From assembly GCF_020091585.1 (NCBI RefSeq), contig NZ_CP083582.1, positions 5,776,536 to 5,840,535 of the forward strand: a stretch of 64,000 nucleotides of DNA, in the 5' to 3' direction. A program made the position numbers and the translations under genes. Shown here in pieces: positions 37,335-46,549 of the stretch; within the stretch, counting starts at the first letter, position 1; each line of letters starts with the position of its first letter. The DNA is from Kovacikia minuta CCNUW1. GTDB taxonomy: Bacteria; Cyanobacteriota; Cyanobacteriia; Leptolyngbyales; Leptolyngbyaceae. The notes below the pieces were generated by a model. That model ran no database searches and was not told the DNA's origin. It saw nothing but the letters and a program-made list of their open reading frames with translations.

Positions 37335-38939
37335 CTAACCCTTAACCGAAACGGCTTCCTTCTGCTCTTGACGCTGCAATGCGGCATAGAGGCGGTTGAG
37401 CGCGTTTACGTATGCCTGTGCCGATGCCACGATGATGTCGGTGTTGGCAGAATGACCGGAGAAGATACGATCACCATGCCGCAGGCGAATAGTGACTTCG
37501 CCGATCGCGTCAATTCCCGCTGTCACCGACTGCACCGAAAACTCGATCAGTTGATTCGGAACATTCACCACGCGATTAATCGCTTTGTAGACCGCATCGA
37601 CAGGGCCAGTACCCGTAGCCGCATCGGTGAGTTCTTCGCCGTCGGGAGTGCGGAGGGTAACGGTCGCGGTTGGGCAGGCATTGTTGCCACAGGAAACCTG
37701 CACCAGTTCCACCCGAAATAGTTCCGGAGCCTGTTGAATTTCGTCGTTGACGATCGCCTCCAGATCCCAATCCGTGACTTCCTTCTTCTTGTCCGCCAGT
37801 TCCTTAAAGCGAACAAAGGCTTTATTCAATTCCTGCTCGGTCAGGTCAAAGCCCAACTCCTTCAGGCGAGACCGGAAGGCATTACGCCCAGACAACTTAC
37901 CCAACACAATCTGGTTATCGGTTAGACCGATCGATTGGGCATCCATGATCTCGTAGGTGAGGCGGTTTTTCAACACCCCATCCTGGTGAATCCCAGACTC
38001 GTGGGCAAAGGCATTTGCCCCCACGATCGCCTTGTTGGGTTGCACCAGCATTCCAGTCAGGTTAGAAACCAGGCGGGAAGTCTTGTAAATCTGGCGCGTA
38101 TCGATATTGGTCAACGGCTCTTCCGAATCGACCGGACGCCCCAGGAAAGGGTTAAAGTACTGCCGCCGCACATGCATCGCCATCACCAGTTCTTCTAGCG
38201 CCGCATTGCCCGCCCGCTCTCCAATTCCATTAATGGTGCATTCCAGTTGCCGCGCTCCATTCTTGACCGCTTCCAGGAAATTGGCAACGGCTAAGCCCAA
38301 ATCATTGTGTCCATGCACAGAAATGATTGCCTGATCGATATTCGGCACGTTTTCCTTGATGCCCCGAATCAGTGCGCCAAATTCTGCCGGGGTGGTATAA
38401 CCAACCGTATCGGGGATATTGACCGTGGTAGCACCTGCGGCGATCGCCCGTTCCAGCACTTCATAGAGAAATTCAGGGTCAGACCGTCCGGCATCTTCAG
38501 GGGAAAATTCCACATCGTCCACCAGAGATTTCGCAAAGGCGACCATTTCTTCGGCGATCGCCAGCACTTCCTGACGCGTCTTCTTCAACTTATATTTCAG
38601 GTGAATGTCCGAAGTGGCAATGAAGGTATGAATCCGGGCATGCACCGCAGGTTTCAAGGCATCTGCCGCTGCCTGGATATCCTGACGGGTGGTACGGGCT
38701 AATCCACAAATGATGGGACCGTTTTCTACCCCAACGGTTTCCGCAATTTTTTGCACCGCTTCAAAATCACCCGGACTGGAATAGGGGAATCCGGCTTCAA
38801 TCACGTCTACACCCAGTCGTGCCAGTTGGCGAGCGATCGTCAGTTTTTCATCAATGTTCAGTGCGGCTCCTGGAGCCTGTTCACCATCTCGAAGCGTGGT
38901 ATCGAAAATTCTGATCCGATCTTGACTGGGTTTATTCAT
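37335..38939 (-). CDS. leuA: 2-isopropylmalate synthase
   Basis: LeuA condenses acetyl-CoA with 2-oxoisovalerate, the first step of leucine synthesis. The catalytic barrel starts with [20 protein letters not shown] and includes [36 protein letters not shown] and [20 protein letters not shown], with metal-binding [23 protein letters not shown] follows, then the C-terminal regulatory LeuA dimer domain ([20 protein letters not shown]), where leucine feedback normally binds. 534 residues is normal for cyanobacteria. It stands alone on its strand. Confidence 0.96.
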   Translation of the reverse strand: MNKPSQDRIRIFDTTLRDGEQAPGAALNIDEKLTIARQLARLGVDVIEAGFPYSSPGDFEAVQKIAETVGVENGPIICGLARTTRQDIQAAADALKPAVHARIHTFIATSDIHLKYKLKKTRQEVLAIAEEMVAFAKSLVDDVEFSPEDAGRSDPEFLYEVLERAIAAGATTVNIPDTVGYTTPAEFGALIRGIKENVPNIDQAIISVHGHNDLGLAVANFLEAVKNGARQLECTINGIGERAGNAALEELVMAMHVRRQYFNPFLGRPVDSEEPLTNIDTRQIYKTSRLVSNLTGMLVQPNKAIVGANAFAHESGIHQDGVLKNRLTYEIMDAQSIGLTDNQIVLGKLSGRNAFRSRLKELGFDLTEQELNKAFVRFKELADKKKEVTDWDLEAIVNDEIQQAPELFRVELVQVSCGNNACPTATVTLRTPDGEELTDAATGTGPVDAVYKAINRVVNVPNQLIEFSVQSVTAGIDAIGEVTIRLRHGDRIFSGHSANTDIIVASAQAYVNALNRLYAALQRQEQKEAVSVKG

Positions 38940-39035
38940 GATTCATTCCTTGAAGCCCAAAGAATAGACAACATCCCTATTCTAATGCCCAAATGGGGTG
39001 ATTGAAGAAGGGAGGATTCACAGCTCAAACGACCA

Positions 39036-39069
39036 AGACCTCCGAGGTTTTTGAAAACCTCGGAGGTCT
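39036..39069. repeat. perfect 16-bp hairpin (AGACCTCCGAGGTTTT)
   Basis: AGACCTCCGAGGTTTT and its exact complement are separated by TG only. It lies between leuA and the FHA remnant. It could act as a bidirectional terminator or as a dispersed palindrome. Confidence 0.8.
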
Positions 39070-39142
39070 AAACTATCTTTCAATACGGTATCAAGAGCGC
39101 AACAAACTGTATATCTGAGGTCAAGAGGTCAATCTGTGAAGA

Positions 39143-39385
39143 CTATTGAAAATCAGCGATGCCACCAGTGGGCACATCAAAACGGGTGAAGCTGTGAAAC
39201 AGATTTCTGTTACCAACGGTCGTGCCGCCGGTAATTCCAAAAGTTGTGCCATTGGGAGTGACGATGGTTCCCACCGAAGGATCGGCAACTACTTGAGCGA
39301 AGCAGGTAGGGGAAAAGAGTGCGATCGCTCCCCACCCAAACCCCAGACCCAATCCAATCCAGCGATCAATTTTTGCACTGCCCAT
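39143..39385 (-). pseudogene. truncated filamentous-hemagglutinin N-terminal fragment
   Basis: An 80-residue frame holds the start of a two-partner-secretion exoprotein: signal peptide (RWIGLGLGFGWGAIALFSPT, FAQ), then VVADPSVGTIVTPNGTTFGI and NLFHSFTRFDVPTGGIADFQ, the N-terminal TPS/hemagglutination domain. Complete FHA-like proteins have hundreds to thousands of residues. Here the frame ends just after F-x-V-P-T-G-G and nothing similar follows. It looks like a deletion remnant rather than a frameshift, as no continuation is found downstream. Confidence 0.75.
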
Positions 39386-39477
39386 GTTGTAACTCCCGAA
39401 AGTGCAATTAATCTATCATCAGATTTTTTTGCTGCCAAGCCATTGATACACTAGTTCAAACAGCAGGAGAGACGCCA

Positions 39478-39780
39478 ATGGCAACGCCCGAATTGAAACC
39501 CGATGATTCCATCAGCAGCCTCACCTTTGCAGAACTGGAGACTCTGATTACCCATATTGTGCGAAAAGCCATCCAGCAAAAGCAGTCTCCCTATGAAGCT
39601 GAAATGGAACGAATTCGCCAGGAGTTAAAAAAGCCCTACGATCCCACCGCTCCTTCACTAGCGGATATTGCGTTGGAGCTTGCAGCTAAAGTACCGGAAG
39701 AGGAATGGGCTAGAGTTCCAAAAGATGCCTCAAAACGGTATAAAGAATATCTTTACGGAAGACCCCAGAGTCAAGAATGA
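39478..39780 (+). CDS. putative antitoxin of the PIN toxin
   Basis: A 100-residue acidic/helical protein with LTFAELETLITHIVRKAIQQ and later KVPEEEWARVPKDASKRYKE. It sits immediately before the PIN gene, with a four-base overlap. Small helical proteins in this position are usual VapB-like antitoxins that bind DNA and the toxin. I see no AbrB or RHH motif, so the DNA-binding fold is unknown. Assigned by position. Confidence 0.65.
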   Translation: MATPELKPDDSISSLTFAELETLITHIVRKAIQQKQSPYEAEMERIRQELKKPYDPTAPSLADIALELAAKVPEEEWARVPKDASKRYKEYLYGRPQSQE

Positions 39781-40196
39781 AGCAAATTTTTGCCGATACT
39801 GGCTACTGGATTGCCCTGATCTATCCCAGTGATACTTTGCATTCAGCAGCCCAATCACTCCACCGATCAATCACAGCTCAAAATCCTCGAATCATCACCA
39901 GCGAAATGGTGCTAACGGAGTTTCTAAACTTCTTTTCCGGTCTGGGAGAAAACCTCCGCCTGCAAGCAGCCACCTTCACAATGCAGATACAGCAAAATCC
40001 GAACGTTACTGTTGTGCCTCAGAGTACTGAACAGTTCAATCAGGCTGTAACTTTCTACATGCAACGTCGAGATAAGCGATGGAGTCTGACGGACTGTAGC
40101 TCATTCTTGATGATGCAAGCTTTAGGGATCACAGAAGCTCTGGCTCATGACAGGCATTTTGAGCAGGCAGGATTCAGGGTTTTGCTCAAGAATTGA
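39777..40196 (+). CDS. PIN domain ribonuclease (VapC-like toxin)
   Basis: A 139-residue PIN-domain protein, a Mg2+-dependent RNase fold used by VapC toxins. Four acidic residues expected for the site are present: D7 (IFADTGYW), E48 (MVLTEFL), D106 (WSLTDCSSF) and D125 (ALAHDRHF). It is translated with its upstream antitoxin (ATGA overlap). It may cut tRNA or rRNA under stress; the target is unknown. Confidence 0.88.
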   Translation: MKQIFADTGYWIALIYPSDTLHSAAQSLHRSITAQNPRIITSEMVLTEFLNFFSGLGENLRLQAATFTMQIQQNPNVTVVPQSTEQFNQAVTFYMQRRDKRWSLTDCSSFLMMQALGITEALAHDRHFEQAGFRVLLKN

Positions 40197-40290
40197 ACTC
40201 ATTTCACTCCTGACACCTGGTTAGAAAATAGGGGCACCGATCGCAACCAAACGATAAAATTAAGCTTTACCTGTCTGCGGGGTTGCCGTC

Positions 40291-41067
40291 ATGGTACAGC
40301 AGTATGATCCATTTCCCTATTTTCCAACCGAAGACGAACTCCCCGATAGCGACAATCAGCCCGTGGATAATGAACTGCAACTTCTGCTCCCGATTCTTTT
40401 GAGAGCCATTTTGCTGATTGCGTGGGCAGACCGCCCCAATTGGTTTATGGGCGCAAATTTAGGACTCTACTACCATCCCAACGACCCCGCCATTGGTCCC
40501 GATGCGTTCCTCAGTTTAGGTGTTCCCCGGATTAGACCCAACGGTAAATTACGCTTGAGCTACGTTGTTTGGCAGGAAAATGATGTGATGCCCCAGTGGG
40601 TTCTTGAGATTGTTTCCAGGAAAACAGGGGGAGAATACAGCAGCAAGTTTAAGCTGTATGCCGAAATGGGAGTGCTGTATTACACCATCTATAATCCTGA
40701 TCACTGGCGACGAGACAAACACGATCCGTTTGAAGTTTACCGATTAATCGATGGGAGTTATGTCCGTCAAGCTGGAAACCCGATTTGGATGCCAGAAATT
40801 GGTTTAGGAATCGGCGTTGAACGAGGCAACCATAATGGCTACCTGATGGACTGGCTGTACTGGTATAACGAGCAAGGAGAGCGCTTACCTGCACCAGAGA
40901 ATATCCTTCAGCAAGAGCGGCAACGGGCAGAACAGGAACGGCAACGGGCAGAACAGGCAGAGCAAAGAGCATCGATCGCCGAACGACAAATCGAACAAGA
41001 ACGACGCTTACGAGAAGAGTTATTGAACAAGCTACGACAACGCGGAATTGACCCCGAAGAGCTTTGA
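40291..41067 (+). CDS. Uma2 family (DUF820) protein with coiled-coil tail
   Basis: A 258-residue Uma2 protein of the large cyanobacterial family: NLGLYYHPNDPAIGPDAFLS, then QWVLEIVSRKTGGEYSSKFK and AEMGVLYYTIYNP (the restriction-like D...E-x-x-x-K core). The last 50 residues are an Arg/Glu/Gln-rich coiled coil (QERQRAEQERQRAEQAEQRA) ending LLNKLRQRGIDPEEL, the typical tail of this subgroup. The function is still unproved. It lies 94 bases downstream of the PIN pair; no joint regulation is shown. Confidence 0.85.
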   Translation: MVQQYDPFPYFPTEDELPDSDNQPVDNELQLLLPILLRAILLIAWADRPNWFMGANLGLYYHPNDPAIGPDAFLSLGVPRIRPNGKLRLSYVVWQENDVMPQWVLEIVSRKTGGEYSSKFKLYAEMGVLYYTIYNPDHWRRDKHDPFEVYRLIDGSYVRQAGNPIWMPEIGLGIGVERGNHNGYLMDWLYWYNEQGERLPAPENILQQERQRAEQERQRAEQAEQRASIAERQIEQERRLREELLNKLRQRGIDPEEL

Positions 41068-41156
41068 GATGAAGAATGAGGGATGGGGAAGGTAAGAGCT
41101 TTAAGTTTTAAGTTAATTCTCATCCCCTCCAACCCTCACCCCTCCCTCCTTACTTC

Positions 41157-41303
41157 TCACCCACCCATCGACTGGCGGACGTGATCCAGGATTTGTTGTT
41201 TGCGTTCTCTAGAACTGGTTGAGGTGGAGCGTTTGATGTAGTCTCCGTTGCTGCGAGCGAGGTGCTCCATAATGCGTCGTTTGCGATCGTCTTCACTAGC
41301 CAT
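41157..41303 (-). CDS. 48-residue conserved small protein
   Basis: A short frame, ATG at 41303 to TGA at 41157, encodes MASEDDRKRRIMEHLARSNG, then DYIKRSTSTSSRERKQQILD and HVRQSMGG. The RRIMEHLARS...ERKQQILDHVR pattern recalls short proteins I have seen in other cyanobacteria, with charged amphipathic helices. Function unknown. It has no close neighbour on its strand. Confidence 0.65.
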   Translation of the reverse strand: MASEDDRKRRIMEHLARSNGDYIKRSTSTSSRERKQQILDHVRQSMGG

Positions 41304-41420
41304 ATGTAGAATCAGTCAGAAATAAGGATACGAATCTATTGTTACGAAACTTTACCCTTATTTACAAGACAAGCGAGAGGTAGTTGAGGGTTTTGAGTTT
41401 TAAGTTTTGAGTTTTAAGAA

Positions 41421-41547
41421 ACAAGAACAAAATAAAGTCGGTAATTTGTAGGGGCTTGGCATACGGGCAAAAACCTTTGCCCTAACCGCAAGCCTATCTA
41501 CCGCATGCCAAGCCCTTACACCTGGAATTGCCGGTGTTATTTGATTC
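41421..41547. repeat. family C 127-bp inverted-repeat element, copy 1
   Basis: It begins ACAAGAACAAAATAAAGTCG and ends ..TGTTATTTGATTC. Inside, GTAGGGGCTTGGCATACGG faces CCGCATGCCAAGCCCTTAC. The same 127-base unit is at 46089. The surrounding 402-base spacer (41304-41705) also holds TTTTGAGTTTTAAG and TTGGTTATGGGTCGTTGG words, with no gene. Confidence 0.85.
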
Positions 41548-41705
41548 GAGAACCGTAAGTTGGAGAATGAGTCATTGGTTATGGGTCGTTGGTTACTGAA
41601 TTTGACCTACGATTCTCTGCTCCCCCCGTTGACTCGTGTCGGCTGACGCCCTGAGAGCCTTAGTTCCCACTCTCCTCCCCAGCCCTACCACCTAAACCCC
41701 TCTTT

Positions 41706-42048
41706 CTAGCTTTCCTGCGGTTGGGGCGATGGGGGCTTGAGTTCCGAGACGACCTCGTAGACAAAGACTTCTGGCACATGGGCAAAGAGGGGAGCCATCT
41801 TTTTCAAGATTGCTTCATGGGTCGCATTCTGGTTGTCTGTCATATCCTCCACGGTTTCCCAGAAGATGACAGAGATGCCTTTGTCGCTACCGGGATCACG
41901 CAACAGGTAAGCTCCCTTAAATCCGTGGGTATAGGTGGAAATTGCCTGTTCATATAGATTTTGAGCTTCAAAAAATTTGCCCGGTTTGAACTCGCCGGAT
42001 CGCCACATGCGCATACTGGCGTTTCAAAAAATCCTGAAATTCACTCAT
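41706..42048 (-). pseudogene. antibiotic-biosynthesis-monooxygenase (ABM)-like protein, frameshifted by +1
   Basis: Read through the break, this is a 114-residue protein starting MSEFQDFLKRQYAHVAI and continuing GEFKPGKFFEAQNLYEQAIS and RDPGSDKGISVIFWETVEDM. The dimeric alpha+beta (ABM) barrel shows in F-K-P-G-K-F-x-E-A and the G-x-x-x-L-R-D-x-x-x-G-x-S-x-x-x-W pattern. The break is at 41997-41998 (ATCCGGCGAG; removing one C gives I-G-E-F). ABM proteins are often small oxygenases or haem/quinone-handling proteins; role unknown. An AGGAGAGAACC site precedes ATG. The likeliest cause is a base-insertion error. Confidence 0.8.
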
Positions 42049-42113
42049 GGTTCTCTCCTGATGTCATAACGATTGCCCACACTATACCGGGAGGTGGCAG
42101 GGGGGAGGTAGGG

Positions 42114-43574
42114 TTATCTCTTCACCCCATCCCCCTTTTCCTCCTGGCTCCTGGCTCCTGGCTCCTGGCTCCCCTCCCGCTGCTTAACCCAACTCGCAAT
42201 ATCATTCACCACAGCTTCATCAATGTGGTTGGGAGTTTGATATTCCGTGGGATTGCTTTTGCCTGTTCCGGGCATAAATAGGTGGTTCAGGGTGGGATAG
42301 GTTTTGAGGGTAGCATTTTTGTGGTCAGCGAGGGATTTTTGCCAGCCCCGAAAGTCTTCGAGCGTGACCTGGTAATCCCGTTCGCCTTGCAAAATCAACA
42401 TGGGTTGCTTTAAGTTTTTGGCGACTTCCCTCTGGTTGTAAGTTCGCAAATCTAACCAGTAAGAAGGTGGGGCACCCAGGAGAATTTCAGTTGGGGGGGC
42501 TTTGGCAAGGCCACGCGACTTGATCCGCTCGGCTTGTTGCTTAAAGGTGGAAATCGCCTGCTTTTCCCTGGAGGTCATCTTTTCCCGCAGGGATGCCAGA
42601 TAAATCGATTGGGCAACAAACAGATCTTCGAAGGGGCGGGTGTTGCCTGCCAAAATAATTAATCCTGCCAGGGCAGAATCCTGCTGAGCGATGCGGGGAG
42701 CCAACATTCCGCCCAAACTGTGACCCAGGAGAAATATTTGGTCGGGACGAATCGATTTTGTTTGCCGCAATAGAGCGATCGCCGCAATCGCATCATCCGT
42801 CACTTCCTCTTTGACCGTGAAATTGCCATTGAATTGTTCGGGATGGATCAGGGTTCGTTTGTCGTAGCGCAACACCGCAATACCCTGAGAGGACAAACCC
42901 CAGGCGAGATCGCGAAAGGGTTTATTGGGACCGATGGTTTCATCCCGATCATGGGGACCAGAACCTTGAACCAGTACTACGGCTGGAAAAGGTCCCTCCC
43001 CCCTGGGTAGGGTCAGCACCCCAGAGACTGCTGCGGAACCGGAACCAATGGTAACTGCCTGTTCTTCAAAGGAGTCTCGCTTGACATAAGCGGGCGGTTG
43101 ATAGGTATCTTTCATCGATTGATTGGGGGGGATGAGATGCAATCCGGCAATCTTTTGGCTGCGATCGAAGGTTACCTGAATGTCCAACTTTGCCTTGGCA
43201 AATTCACAGGTCACAGACACCACATCGTATTGCTGCACCTTCTCAATCCGGCTACTGACCTGTCTTTTATAGGGACCCACCTCCGCCACCACCGCCTGCC
43301 AGGTTTGCTTCAGCTTTTCGGTCGAAAGCCCCTGTTTCATCCGGGAGTCAAACTTCTTGGTTACTTCAGCAAATTTTCCTTTTGCCAACAAATCAACAAT
43401 CTTACTGGCTGAAGCTTTCAAATCATTGGTCGCTTTCTGTTGACGGGCATCTGCTTGCATGCTTTGCAATTGCTGCGGCACTGTTTTACGACTGGCACTG
43501 GCGTGACCAGCTAACCCCAACACAATCAAACTACCGAGCATTCCTATTGCCATCGCTCGTTTTAATCGCTTCAT
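42114..43574 (-). CDS. secreted alpha/beta hydrolase with DUF3887-like N-terminal domain
   Basis: A 486-residue protein. A signal peptide (IGMLGSLIVLGLAGHASA) is followed by a DUF3887-like helical/beta domain (about residues 50-150: KFAEVTKKFDSRMKQGLSTE) and then an alpha/beta-hydrolase domain. The nucleophile is in LLGHSLGGMLAPRI, acid D in LQGERDYQVTLEDF, and His in LNHLFMPG. LVQGSGPHDRDETIGPNKPF is the oxyanion-loop region. Such proteins are described as dipeptidyl aminopeptidase/acyl-hydrolase-like, acting in the periplasm. The last residues (EGSQEPGARSQEEKGDGVKR) are encoded by the dispersed CTGGCTCCTGGCTCC repeat, so the true stop may have moved into a repeat. Confidence 0.85.
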   Translation of the reverse strand: MKRLKRAMAIGMLGSLIVLGLAGHASASRKTVPQQLQSMQADARQQKATNDLKASASKIVDLLAKGKFAEVTKKFDSRMKQGLSTEKLKQTWQAVVAEVGPYKRQVSSRIEKVQQYDVVSVTCEFAKAKLDIQVTFDRSQKIAGLHLIPPNQSMKDTYQPPAYVKRDSFEEQAVTIGSGSAAVSGVLTLPRGEGPFPAVVLVQGSGPHDRDETIGPNKPFRDLAWGLSSQGIAVLRYDKRTLIHPEQFNGNFTVKEEVTDDAIAAIALLRQTKSIRPDQIFLLGHSLGGMLAPRIAQQDSALAGLIILAGNTRPFEDLFVAQSIYLASLREKMTSREKQAISTFKQQAERIKSRGLAKAPPTEILLGAPPSYWLDLRTYNQREVAKNLKQPMLILQGERDYQVTLEDFRGWQKSLADHKNATLKTYPTLNHLFMPGTGKSNPTEYQTPNHIDEAVVNDIASWVKQREGSQEPGARSQEEKGDGVKR

Positions 43575-43879
43575 GACTTATTCTCGTTGCCCAGAAAGAT
43601 TCCTCCATTATTAGGCAATCTCAAAAACTCTCCAAAGCGATTCAAAAATTTTTAGTTTGGAATTCACCAGGGGGATCAGGGTCGCTTGAAAGCTCGCAAA
43701 AACGAAAGCTCGCAAATCCCCTTGATGGGATGAGGAAACGGTGCCCAAAACGGAGGATTAGCCTTTCTCAGCTTTCAGCGTTTCCTGCCTGCCACCTGCC
43801 ACCTGCTATCCACGCTGCTGGTCATGCAAGCCATTATCTAGAATAGGCGTAGGACTTTAAATAGGGTTTGCACTCAATC
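43575..43879. other. 305-base spacer, no gene seen
   Basis: It separates the divergent hydrolase and CIA30 genes. It contains a CGAAAGCTCGCAAA duplication (43691-43718) and a CCTGCCTGCCACCTGCCACCTGC run (43786-43808). No promoter motif is clear enough to name. Confidence 0.5.
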
Positions 43880-44551
43880 ATGACTCAATCTACTCGTCGT
43901 CAGTGGGATGCAGGTCGGTTCTTCCAGACCTTAAACTACTTTGAGACAATTCCTGTAATTAGCTGGTTACAAAAAATGGTTTCAGGTTCTACCCCTCCAC
44001 CTCCGCCCCATCCCCAGGCAGGGGTTTTGTTCGACTTTAGTCAACCCGATCGTGATCTCAGCCAAACCTGGGGCGCACTCGATGATGTGGTGATGGGAGG
44101 CGTCAGCGCCAGTTCGCTTCAGTTGCAAGAAGGGGCGGCTGTATTTACAGGTGATGTTTCGACTGCCAATTCTGGAGGGTTTGCATCGGTGCGAACCCGC
44201 AATTTTGAGCCACCGTTGAACCTGTGGGGCTACTCAGGGATTGAGTTACGGGTGAAAGGAGATGGACAGCGTTACAAGTTTCTTATCCGCGATGAAGATA
44301 CCTGGGATAGTGTGGGCTATTCCTATTCGTTCGATACGATCGCAGATGAGTGGATCAGTGTACCGATTCCGTTTACCCAACTGATTCCCGTTTTTCGGGC
44401 AAAAACCGTAGCCAATGCCCGTCCTTTGAATACAGCCCAAATTCGATCGTTCCAGGTAATGCTCAGCAAATTTGAATACGATGGAGCGCTGAACCCCCAT
44501 TTCAAACCGGGTACGTTTCGCTTGCTGCTGGGGGCAATTGCAACCCAGTGA
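43880..44551 (+). CDS. CIA30 family protein (NDUFAF1-like)
   Basis: A 223-residue protein. After a non-conserved N-terminus (Pro-rich TPPPPPHPQ), it has LFDFSQPDRDLSQTWGALDD, VVMGGVSASSLQ, TANSGGFASVRTRNFEPPLN, and LRVKGDGQRYKFLIRDED, all hallmarks of the CIA30/NDUFAF1 jelly-roll. In mitochondria CIA30 aids complex I assembly; a role in cyanobacterial NDH-1 assembly is possible but not shown. ATG at 43880 is used; TTG at 43868 is an alternative. It is convergent with the kinase at 44593. Confidence 0.85.
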   Translation: MTQSTRRQWDAGRFFQTLNYFETIPVISWLQKMVSGSTPPPPPHPQAGVLFDFSQPDRDLSQTWGALDDVVMGGVSASSLQLQEGAAVFTGDVSTANSGGFASVRTRNFEPPLNLWGYSGIELRVKGDGQRYKFLIRDEDTWDSVGYSYSFDTIADEWISVPIPFTQLIPVFRAKTVANARPLNTAQIRSFQVMLSKFEYDGALNPHFKPGTFRLLLGAIATQ

Positions 44552-44592
44552 TTGACCCGATGCCTGACCTGTAATAGTTACCATCCGTTGTA

Positions 44593-45918
44593 TTATCCCT
44601 TGATGGGAAGGGTAATGATAAACTCAGTTCCTTGCCCCGGAGTGGAATGGACTGCGATCGTGCCGTGGTGTTTGTCTGCAATAATTTCGCGGACGATTGC
44701 CAAACCCAAACCCGTTCCCTGTCCCACAGGTTTGGTTGTAAACAGATGGTCAAATGCTCGCTGTTTGACCTCTTCAGACATTCCCACACCATTATCAGAA
44801 AACCGAATGACAACCTGGTCGGTCAAAGCTTCAGTCCGAATGGTGATTGTTGGGGGTTGGGGGTTAAAACCCATCCCATTGCAGGAGTTTGCGCTTTGGC
44901 TTCCAACACTCACCATCTGACACCTGACACCCGACGCTTCTTCTAAAGCCTCGATCGCATTGGCTAACAAATTCATAAATACCTGATTGAGTTGCCCTGC
45001 AAAACACTCGATCAGTGGTAGATTGCCATAATCTCTAATTACTTCAATGGCGGCATGATTATCTCCTGCTTTCAAACGATGTTTGAGAATCAAAATTGTA
45101 CTGTCAATGCCATCGTGAATATTAAAAGGAGTTTTGCGATCGCTATCTGAACGGGAAAAAACTCGCAGCGAATGGCTGATATGGCAGATTCGCTCGGTGC
45201 TTTGCTGCATTGAGGCAATCACCTTTGGCAAATCTGCTAACAAGTAATCTAAATCAATCAGATCCGCATTCTCTACAATTTCTTTCCCTGGTTCAGGAAA
45301 GTATTTTTGGTAAAGCGCTAGATGATGAACTAAATCTTTGAAGTAACTCTCGGTGTAATTCAAATTTCCGACCATACAACCAATGGGATTATTCACCTCA
45401 TGGGCAATGCCTGCGACAAGTTGCCCTAAAGCTGACATTTTTTCCTGCTGCACCAACCGCACGTGAGAAATTTGCAGTTCCTGAAGTGCCTGCGAAAGCT
45501 CCCTGGTTCTTGCTTCCACTTGCTGTTCCAAATTTTTTGTCAGGTTCCGCAGTTGCAGGTGGGTTTTGATCCGAACGAGCACTTCCGCCTCTTGAAACGG
45601 TTTTGTGATGTAATCAACTGCTCCTAAGCTCAAACCTTTTACCTTATTGTCTGGATCGGAAACCGCCGTCATAAAAATTATGGGAATGTCACGGCTGACC
45701 GGATCGTTTTTCAACCGTTTACAGGTTTCAAACCCACTGATTCCAGGCATCATCACATCCAATAGGATCAGGTCAGGCTGGCTATACTGCACCTGTTTAA
45801 GAGCACTCTCGCCATCGATCGCGATCGCAACTTCAAAACCCGCATCAGCCAATGCCTCAGAAATAACTTCCAGGTTTGCAGGGGTGTCATCAACAACTAA
45901 AATTAATGCTTCTTGCAT
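44593..45918 (-). CDS. REC-histidine kinase
   Basis: A 441-residue kinase: receiver with phosphoacceptor D54 (LILLDVMMPGISGFETC) and K106 (VDYITKPFQE); a coiled linker; a HisKA-like region with H173 in VAGIAHEVNNPIGCMVGN; and HATPase_c (NLLANAIEALEE, FSDNGVGMSEEV, GTGLGLAIVREII). No sensor domain is seen. Between the N box and DNGVG there is an unusual 28-residue insert (about 328-356, ASGVRCQMVSVGSQSANSCN). It is translated from the dispersed CCATCTGACACCTGACACC repeat, and other kinases have a short loop there. The insert is in frame. Confidence 0.9.
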   Translation of the reverse strand: MQEALILVVDDTPANLEVISEALADAGFEVAIAIDGESALKQVQYSQPDLILLDVMMPGISGFETCKRLKNDPVSRDIPIIFMTAVSDPDNKVKGLSLGAVDYITKPFQEAEVLVRIKTHLQLRNLTKNLEQQVEARTRELSQALQELQISHVRLVQQEKMSALGQLVAGIAHEVNNPIGCMVGNLNYTESYFKDLVHHLALYQKYFPEPGKEIVENADLIDLDYLLADLPKVIASMQQSTERICHISHSLRVFSRSDSDRKTPFNIHDGIDSTILILKHRLKAGDNHAAIEVIRDYGNLPLIECFAGQLNQVFMNLLANAIEALEEASGVRCQMVSVGSQSANSCNGMGFNPQPPTITIRTEALTDQVVIRFSDNGVGMSEEVKQRAFDHLFTTKPVGQGTGLGLAIVREIIADKHHGTIAVHSTPGQGTEFIITLPIKG

Positions 45919-46088
45919 CGGTAGTTACTCTAAGCAGTGAGAGGTTCAAACGGACCCGTATTCCAGACCTAAGCGCTTCGGTAATCGCCTTTAGTATTCA
46001 CAACTTTGCAAGAAAAATAACAGGGATGTTGCAGCCTTCTGGAGAAGCTGAACAGCTCTGGTTTGTGCATTGGGGATAAACCCTGGGC

Positions 46089-46215
46089 ACAAGAACAAAA
46101 TAAAATTGCCAACCTGTAGAGGCTTAGCATTTGGGCAGAAACCTTTGCCATTGCTGAACGCATCTCTACCGAATGCTAAGCCCTTACGCCTGAAATTACC
46201 GATATTATTTAATTC
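46089..46215. repeat. family C 127-bp inverted-repeat element, copy 2
   Basis: ACAAGAACAAAATAAAATTG...TATTATTTAATTC is the same 127-base unit as at 41421, with GTAGAGGCTTAGCATTTGG facing CCGAATGCTAAGCCCTTAC. The compensating changes preserve the stem. The wider spacer (45919-46549) shows no other gene. Confidence 0.85.
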
Positions 46216-46549
46216 CCATTCCTTGGAGGTTTTGCTCAAAGGGGTAAGTCTTGGCAGCAAAACATTCGAGCAAAAATTTCCGTTATTTTGTAAGCCGCTA
46301 TTTGTCGAATCCGTTCTTCACACAAAGCGATCGCTCCTTTGCAATTGTTCTCTAAAGAGAGACTTTTGCAGATGACAGAGATCATTCTTTGGAGTGAGGA
46401 ACTGCCTGTCTCAAGGGAGAGCGAGTTCGTTTATCTGCAAGGTTACCGTTGTCATAGTTAATACCCAAACGAACAAAAAAAAGATTTTAGACCCGCTGTT
46501 TAACAGAGGGTTGTTCGTTCAGGGGAAGTTATTGAAGAGGAGTTAAGAA

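Noticed and set aside
37278-37721. Long forward frame opposite leuA
   Set aside because: It is a shadow of the leuA gene on the other strand.
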